Made by a program: the position numbers and the translations under genes. A stretch of 64,000 nucleotides of DNA from Sipunculus nudus (taxonomy: Eukaryota > Annelida > Sipuncula > Golfingiida > Sipunculidae), in assembly GCA_026874595.1 (NCBI GenBank), contig CM049311.1, forward strand, positions 46,813,676 through 46,877,675, given 5' to 3'. The notes under the pieces are model-generated. The model was given only the letters and a program-made list of their open reading frames with translations, searched no databases and was not told the DNA's origin. Shown piece by piece: positions 57,712 through 64,000 of the stretch (the stretch's first letter is position 1; every line of letters starts with the position of its first letter).

Positions 57712-57860
57712 TGCGTGAAAATCGCTCCTGTGGCGATTTTCACGCAAATACGCACATACCCATATACGCTGACGGACACATGGATTTACTCCTGTTACAA
57801 AATCATATGAGCGATTTTTCACGCATATACGCACATACGCATATACGCGCACATGGAAAC
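57712..57860. repeat. 14-bp perfect hairpin and diverged second copy
   Basis: TGCGTGAAAATCGC (57712-57725) pairs exactly with GCGATTTTCACGCA (57733-57746) over a 7-base loop. A related piece, GAGCGATTTTTCACGCATAT, lies at 57808, and both copies are followed by ATACGCACATAC.CATATACGC. This looks like a tandem-duplicated foldback unit. Confidence 0.75.
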
Positions 57861-59380
57861 GCTGCTTTACCCCTAAGTGATAGTGGGGCCCCCTGGAGAA
57901 GGAGAGTAAACTATTTGCACTCAAAAGGAGAAGTCAATACATAAATTATAAAAAGATCACTGGATTTAAATAAACGTTTTAAAAAATAGCCAATAGCTAA
58001 GTAATCTATTCCTTGACCTGCTGCAGGTCTAGGAAACATACTGACCACATGAAAAATCACAACTATATCATACTCAGGAGTGTGTAAACAATTGCGAGGC
58101 AAATACAATATTTCTCCCTCTATTAAGTCGACAATATCAAATGTTATAATTCTATGTCACTGCTCAAATCCAGATTTGAGCGTATAAAGGTCTTTATTTC
58201 CTCATTGCGCGTGTCCATAAGTGGATTAAATGTTGTCACATCAACGGCCATTCAACGTGAAAACCAAATCAGTAAGCCAGTAGTTTCGACGTCGATTCTT
58301 TATAACTCGCCAGGTGGCGACAGGTATTATGTTTTACTCTTGGGCTTTTAGTTTGTCTGTGTGCACTTTAACCTTAGTCTTTTAGTCTGTCTAATTGTAC
58401 TTTAACGCAATAGGTCTGGACAGATTGTGATTTTCTGGGGGGGGGGGGGGGGGGGGGGGTTAGGATAACACCCAAAAACAAATCCATTAAATTTTTGAGG
58501 TTGATTGAAGCATCATATTATATTTTTCATGCAAAAGATTATCCCATTGCCGCATGAAGATACTCCCTGATAACAGAGCTTTTAAACTGTATTAATGTGG
58601 GGCTTTGTTCTGGAGGTGACCTCGGATTTGGCTGTTGAACAGTGACAGTAGATCATCATAGCTACGTTTGATTAGGATCTTCCTAGGGGGACTTTTTTTT
58701 TATTGTCAAATCAAATTACTTTTCGACGTAGTTTCGACGTCGAAGTGCGATTTCGATATGGCCTATCTTCAATTTCATTCACCTGTTTTGATCGGTATAT
58801 ATCATTGGATATACGATTTATATTCATTTCCACATATCCCTTACGAAAAATAATAAAATCACATTTAGTATTAAGTAAATATCATTTCCACGCTAAAATT
58901 TTCAATCAGCGACCCGCTATGTCAATTATGCTGTCATTTTATTATTTAGTACCTGGTTTTCTCACCAGATATCGCATAGATTTGTTATTAGGCTTTTAAA
59001 GTCGAACAAACAAACACTACTGTGTGAATACACACGGTACACCCTGTTTGATTAGTAATGGCGAAAAAAGCAGAGCGAAGAATATCAACCGTGCCGTGAA
59101 GTGTGCTCAGCTCAGGCGGAGCAGGGCGTCTCACGGAGCTACTTAACACCAATAAAAAGTAGAGAATTATGTCATGTTTGTAAATACACAGGTGTTCTCG
59201 GTATGCGCTTTTTTATAGCCTTGGAAAGTGTTAACTAGCGTCTCTGTGAGGCAAAATAACAACACGGCATTTCCCTGTGCTGCCGTAACACATTACAGTG
59301 TAAGTGGCCAGGTTTACCGACGCTTCATGGATTTGCTATAGGATTAACCTTAAGCTGAACACACACACAGTGTTCAGCTG

Positions 59381-59383
<3 letters not shown>
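57861..59383. other. No gene recognised
   Basis: Contains the G24 tract and AT-rich DNA; ORFs at 58154-58351 and 58668-58999 share an ending (YYVLLLGF / RIDLLLGF) that points to a dispersed repeat rather than to genes. Confidence 0.4.
58437..58460. repeat. Poly-G tract (24 G)
   Basis: Longest G run in the window; others are at 17289-17307, 23347-23361, 25385-25407 and 43389-43403. Confidence 0.9.
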
Positions 59384-59431
<48 letters not shown>

Positions 59432-59480
59432 TATATATACACACACATATATATAAATATATATATATATATATGTGTAT
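59353..59480. repeat. Small hairpin plus compound (TA)n/(CA)n microsatellite
   Basis: AGCTGAACAC (59353) pairs with GTGTTCAGCT (59370); TA repeats run from 59384 to 59480 with CA interruptions. Confidence 0.9.
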
Positions 59481-59844
59481 GTGTACATTATTCTGTGATA
59501 AATGTATTGGGCGTTAAGCGAGGATGTGTGCACAACAACGGTATCGCGGCTCAGTGGGCGTATAAACATGTATAGGGAGTAATAGCACCGTGACAGTAAT
59601 AGTCGAGCCTGGCCTTAGAAATCGTTATCACTGTCTTAAAAAAAGCCATGGTTATAATCCACCAAATCAATAGTTTGATATCCTTGTTGTACTGTGGCAT
59701 GAAGTATGTTAGGTCTCAGCAAAGACCAATTTAATTCCCAGGTCTATTTGTGGCCGCCTGCCTCTAAACACCGTTTGAAGGGACACAAAGGAGAATTTCA
59801 TTAAAATTTTTTTCCTTTGATATTGAACGAAAGGACGGTTGTCA

Positions 59845-60596
59845 TTAAGATGCTCGGGAAAAGTTCCAGGAATGGTACTCAGAGAGATCTGATGATGGAG
59901 AAAATGAAGCTTGTTCTAGGACTATTTTTTTTCTGTAGAGTAGACCGTGAACATACATGTTGGGAGGATTTTCAATCTTTTATTTCTTCTAGTTAACAGA
60001 ATCCAACTACGTGTTGCTGTCCGACAGGTTTAACGATGAAAAGAACGGAAATACTTCATTTTATTTCACATAAATATTTGAATAATTTTTACTTGTTTTG
60101 CTTAACATGCAGTATGAACAATTGTTGCAATTTTCATCAGTTCGCCATCTAAAAATATTAGGGAATATATAACAAAGACGTAGATTGTTTTAAATGATGT
60201 TTAATATATAACAACAACAAAATAAAAGTGCAAATATGCAAAAAAATAATTGAAAAAAATACACCTAATTACTATAAAATTGTTGTAGATTTATCTGTCA
60301 GAGCAAACTGAGTACATATTTAAAATATCATACAACGTTCTACGAATCCGAGCATTGTTTAATACCAGTGAAGTTTAGCTTTAAGAGACATGAAACGTTT
60401 TGACCATGATATTCCGATTTTCCTATAGACAGTAATCTCAACAATTAATTGAAAAGATAATTGATTTGTTATTAATAAGAATGTTATTGACACGTTTTCA
60501 GAGTGACCAACACTTATCTTCTTCAGTGATCATCTGCTTACCTGTGACCGCTATATAATGGGCTGTTTGGGAGATGTTGAAAGAATAACCGTCCAT
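59845..60596 (-). CDS. Very weak two-exon 32-residue candidate
   Basis: On the minus strand, ATGG (60596, context AACATGG) opens 18 codons ending at CACAG/gtaagc (exon 60542-60596, phase 1). An acceptor TTTTCTCCATCATCAG fits the phase and adds 13 codons to TAA at 59845 (exon 59845-59888). The peptide (MDGYSFNISQTAHY..., ...EYHSWNFSRAS) has no known motif. Both sites are strong, but so short a frame can easily be chance. Confidence 0.15.
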
Positions 60597-60716
60597 GTTG
60601 GTCTATATGAGTTTTCTTTCAGATTATATTGTGAGCCTGGCCTATTAAAACTGTGAGATTGTAGGGCGTGCTTTAGTGTCTGGTCTACTTTCTTACGTTT
60701 GCAGAAGGATTAGTTT

Positions 60717-60722
60717 TTTATT
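60717..60722 (-). terminator. Polyadenylation signal of gene D
   Basis: AATAAA on the minus strand (TTTATT on plus), 223 bp after the gene D stop. Confidence 0.45.
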
Positions 60723-60944
60723 CCAATCCTTAACAAGTGGCTGTTTAATCAACAGTTTCCTGTTCTCAGGCGGAACTAAAGTGTCAAGATGGTGACCATA
60801 TGTATCTAGTAGTCATGTGATCACGCGCCAGAGGGCGTTATTGGAACAGAACGCCATGTGAAACACAAGTTTATACAAAAGAAACATTCACTGTAGCATT
60901 GTCTTAATTTTGTATTTTGTCCACGGTTGGGTGATTCCTAAAGT

Positions 60945-61675
60945 TCACTCAATTTTCCTTAACCCCTTCCTTGACTTATCGTTGTCTTTCTTGTCTTGGT
61001 CACCCTCTGGTTTATCTGGCGGGAGCGTTATATTATTCTTTGCACCAGGAGTATCTCCCTCCCCTCCTGATGTGGTGTCAGTCTTCTGAAAATCACAACA
61101 GATTTAATATTTAACTGATGAAAACTTTGGACTGAACTTTAAGACTGTTTTGAAATGCAACATCTAAAGAAAAAAAATCCCTGTTAGTACATCGAGGTGA
61201 GGCGGGCTGGTGTTGGCCAAAAAAGGTCGTACAAAGCAAAAAAAAAAAATATTTTTTTTTAATAAAATGTTGCCACATACCACAGTTAGTCTATAGCACA
61301 TATACCTCTTGCATCTTGCAAAGCGGTGTCATACAAATAAATAAAATATTACCTTTTTCGTTTCATCCTTCATCCCATCCTTATTATTCTAAAATTTAAA
61401 AAGTCATAAAAATTGTAAATAAAAATACATAAAGCCTAATGAAATCATACCATTGTCCCAAAGACACATATAAACAAATTGGAAAGTCGTTGTCATATTG
61501 GTTTTAAATTCACATAATGAGAATAGATTTGTCCATAGAAAACAATATAACAAGAACTTGGTAATTTTCTTTTTTTTAAACTAGTCAAATGCTTTAAAAT
61601 TTAAATCTGGATATTGAGAGCTTTTCCAGACCTGCAAAAATTTATAATATATATCAGACTCACTTGAGACGACAT
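60945..61675 (-). CDS. Gene D: 62-residue charged, disordered protein (three exons)
   Basis: On the minus strand, exons are 61664-61675 (ATG plus 3 codons, then gtgagt), 61353-61388 (36 nt, acceptor ATTTTAG, then gtaata) and 60945-61085 (141 nt, acceptor GATTTTCAG, ending TGA). All junctions are phase 0, and the frame stays open throughout. The protein is MSSQ, NNKDGMKDETKK, then KTDTTSGGEGDTPGAK and a Lys/Asp-rich end (GDQDKKDNDKSRKGLRKIE). It is strongly hydrophilic, with no Cys, no signal peptide and no helix, so it is likely intrinsically disordered and cytosolic or nuclear. The family is not recognised. The microexons (12 and 36 nt) hide it from ORF scans. AATAAA on the minus strand at 60717-60722 follows at 223 bp. 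Confidence 0.6.
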
Positions 61676-64000
61676 CTTTTGACGTCCGCAAACCGCTCCC
61701 ATGTGACCAATGTGTCAAGTTAATGGATCTTGCAAAGCACTAGGCTATCAGCTTGGAAAGCCAGGGGATATTTATACCATACACAAAAGCTGGTATTGCA
61801 CAAAATCCCTTTTTTTTAATATCGCATGACCATGCTTAGGTTTTTACCCCGCAAAAATAAGAATTCAAATACATAGATATATCCCGGAAAGAATTTTCCA
61901 GCGTAAGCATGAGGTAAATATTTTATTCTTGCCATGGTAGCAATGTTGTGGTTGCTATGTAAAGCATTGTTGTTGTGAAGGATAGGTAACGTCAGCAAAA
62001 ACACATGGAAACCTGTCTGATCTTGTCAGAATTTATTTTCTGTTATGTCAAAATCCAATATAGACAATGAATTATTGAAATTAAATCTATTTTGGAAGAG
62101 AAAACAATGAATACAAACTTCTGCCAGAGTTGTCACATTAAAGCGCTCCTGTTAATTAAACTGCAAGTTTAAAAAATCCAAAAGATATATCAATGAAACA
62201 CTGATTGCAAAAAACTCCAAAGATCACGTACAAAATTCCCAGAACCCTGCTAGAGGACCGCCAGTCATAGATTATAATATTCATGATGTCCAATTGAATT
62301 ACAATGATGTCAGCAACAATATTGTGTGCGCAAAAAATGCAGTACATGTAAATATAAAGGAATCACGTGACAGGTTCACGTGACAGGATCGTAACGGAAG
62401 AGGTCCAGAGGGTTTATACCAGGTAAAGTGTTGAATATTAACCTGCGTGTTAAGCGAATTTATTCAATAAATGTCTCAGAGATAGGAATCTACATTAGTC
62501 CTTTTTTTTATACAGGGATTCCTGTTATAATATCATATCTCATTAAAATTAAAGTCTAACAACAAGGGATCTTATGAAGAGCCTACCAACATATAGATGT
62601 ACATACAGTAAATAAATGTCTTCTGATGCAAATATATAAAGAGAGTAAAAGCCTTCCCATACATGCAATTCCTATTTTTTTTTATAAAATTATCCATCCC
62701 TGGCCAGCAATTGCTGGGTAGATTTCATGATTTTCGTCTGCATATTTTGCTCTGGCTGTCCAGTGTTTGTGAGCACTTTCTGCTCTGCCATTGGGGTATA
62801 GCGGTAATATTGACCCTCACTATTCCTATACATGCACTCACCTTTCATCACCAACATACATAACTTTTCAACAGACAAAGTTAGAAAATATCAATTCTTT
62901 TCTGAAAGGGAGTCAATGAATTTAATTTGACTTGTTTAATTATCCTGTGTGTAGATTTCCCAGAGAAAGACGGGCGATATTCATATCACCGACTTGTCCT
63001 CATTTTGTTCTGCATAAGGAGTCTCTGAAATCCCAACAATTATGTCATGCAATATGTTTTGTACCAGTCATCGAGACATAAGAATTAGCTGGTGTGTCCT
63101 TGAGTCACAAATTTTCCAGCTACTGACAGATCAGCCGGAATTTCCAAGAATCATAGCGTAAACACATCATGCAAAAAAAAAAGCACAGTGACATCAACTT
63201 TTAAACGAAGGCTGTGTTGTGCCTGTAAATATAACGTACTATCACCTTGGCAGATGTCCAGTGTTTTATACCCAGCAAAGTGTGAACTATACCACAAGCT
63301 TGTAGTTGTGTCACTAATGTATACGCATATATATGGCCGTTGATATTTAAACATTTCCTGAAGATCAGAATTTCATCATGAAAATTATCGAGTGCACCTT
63401 AATTTTAGCGTCCTATCCATGCACAACGTTTCCCTAACTTTCATAAAAAAGAAGATGGTTTATTCAACTTATCTTTTTTTTCCGTGCACTTTATTCAATT
63501 ATTAATTATTACCTGCGACAAGGAGGTTATGTTATGGCTGACGTTATTTTGTTGGTCTGTTTGTCTGTTAGCAATATTACTAAACAAAATTATTTTGATT
63601 TTGATGAAATTTTTTGGATAGCGTGTAATTATACAAGGAGCAATTGATCAAATTTTTGGAGTTATCCGGTTCACCATCTGGATCCAGGATTTTTTAAAAG
63701 AAAAAATGCTGGATTTCTGAGAGTGTCATGTGGTGGATGTGTGCGCGGTCTGCTTTTCTAGTTCTGTATAAGGGTATTCATCCTCGACCAGAAATAGCTG
63801 GGTGGAATTTCATAACATTTGTCTTGAATTATTACCTGGGAGTTCAGTGTTTATGAGAACTAACTTTGTCACGGTAGTAGCGGTAACGTTGATCCTTATC
63901 CCGAGCTTTGAGCATCCCTCCATAACTCATTCTTCGATACCAAAGCCTAGTATTGTACAGTAAAAGCCTACCTGACGACCCCCCTGTTTTTCATGTTGAC
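61676..64000. other. Gene D upstream and repeat-derived DNA, no gene
   Basis: Bases 62690-62830 and 63780-63900 are diverged copies of one repeat (TGGCCAGCAATTGCTGGGTA against CGACCAGAAATAGCTGGGTG, then TTCATGATTTTCGTCT against TTCATAACATTTGTCT). Bases about 63511-63690 (ACCTGCGACAAGGAGGTTAT) look like a widespread animal repeat. CACGTGACAGG is doubled at 62367-62389. No supported ORF. Confidence 0.5.

Overview
The window looks like nuclear DNA of a marine mollusc, most likely a bivalve. It is AT-rich and intron-rich. It is packed with TA, GA and poly-G tracts, molluscan-type dispersed repeats, a tRNA-derived SINE and decayed Ty3/Gypsy LTR retrotransposons. The species cannot be read from the sequence, and nothing here is bacterial, phage or plasmid DNA.

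The main content is a tandem family of three plus-strand genes: A (1243-3537), B (13760-20441) and C (30046-36169). Each is split the same way with the same intron phases: a signal-peptide exon (phase 1 out), one exon for a cysteine-patterned extracellular domain (phase 1 to 1), an exon with the last cysteine, a Thr/Ser/Pro stalk and a transmembrane helix (phase 2 out), and then a cytoplasmic tail. The coding lengths close in frame at 210, 365 and 588 residues. The ectodomain carries six cysteines (C, CxC, CDE, C, then VxVxC) and looks CUB-like. I do not recognise it as a named family. The stalks grow from about 20 to 100 to 220 residues, and the tails are unrelated in length. A ends just after the helix. 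B has two tyrosine motifs (YAQP, YVNV). C has about six repeats combining a PPxLPDR-type proline motif with YxxP tyrosines. The pattern resembles paired receptors that share an ectodomain but signal differently. Gene C also carries about 29 copies of a 47-bp repeat built from its own exon-3 splice donor.

Three minus-strand transcription units lie to the right. Gene E (46589-47288, possible 5'UTR exon near 48277) encodes a 37-residue cysteine-rich peptide. Gene D (60945-61675) encodes a 62-residue charged, disordered protein. A weak two-exon candidate lies at 59845-60596. A 65-codon minus-strand ORF with a membrane helix lies at 51128-51325.

Mobile DNA includes a Ty3/Gypsy family with an 889-bp LTR. 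Its copies are an end fragment at 1-45, a pol fragment plus 3' LTR at 8604-10307, and an inverted LTR at 30400-31155. A second retroelement at 53111-56407 has both LTRs and an internal deletion. There is also a MITE with a GAATT target duplication (48428-48641), an 863-bp terminal-inverted-repeat element in gene B intron 2, and two families of TIR-bounded elements with tandem cores, each present twice. Three tandem arrays (33441-34800, 40095-42065, 42180-42905) and an 89-bp perfect inverted repeat (69-249) complete the picture. The long stretches between these hold no gene I can support.
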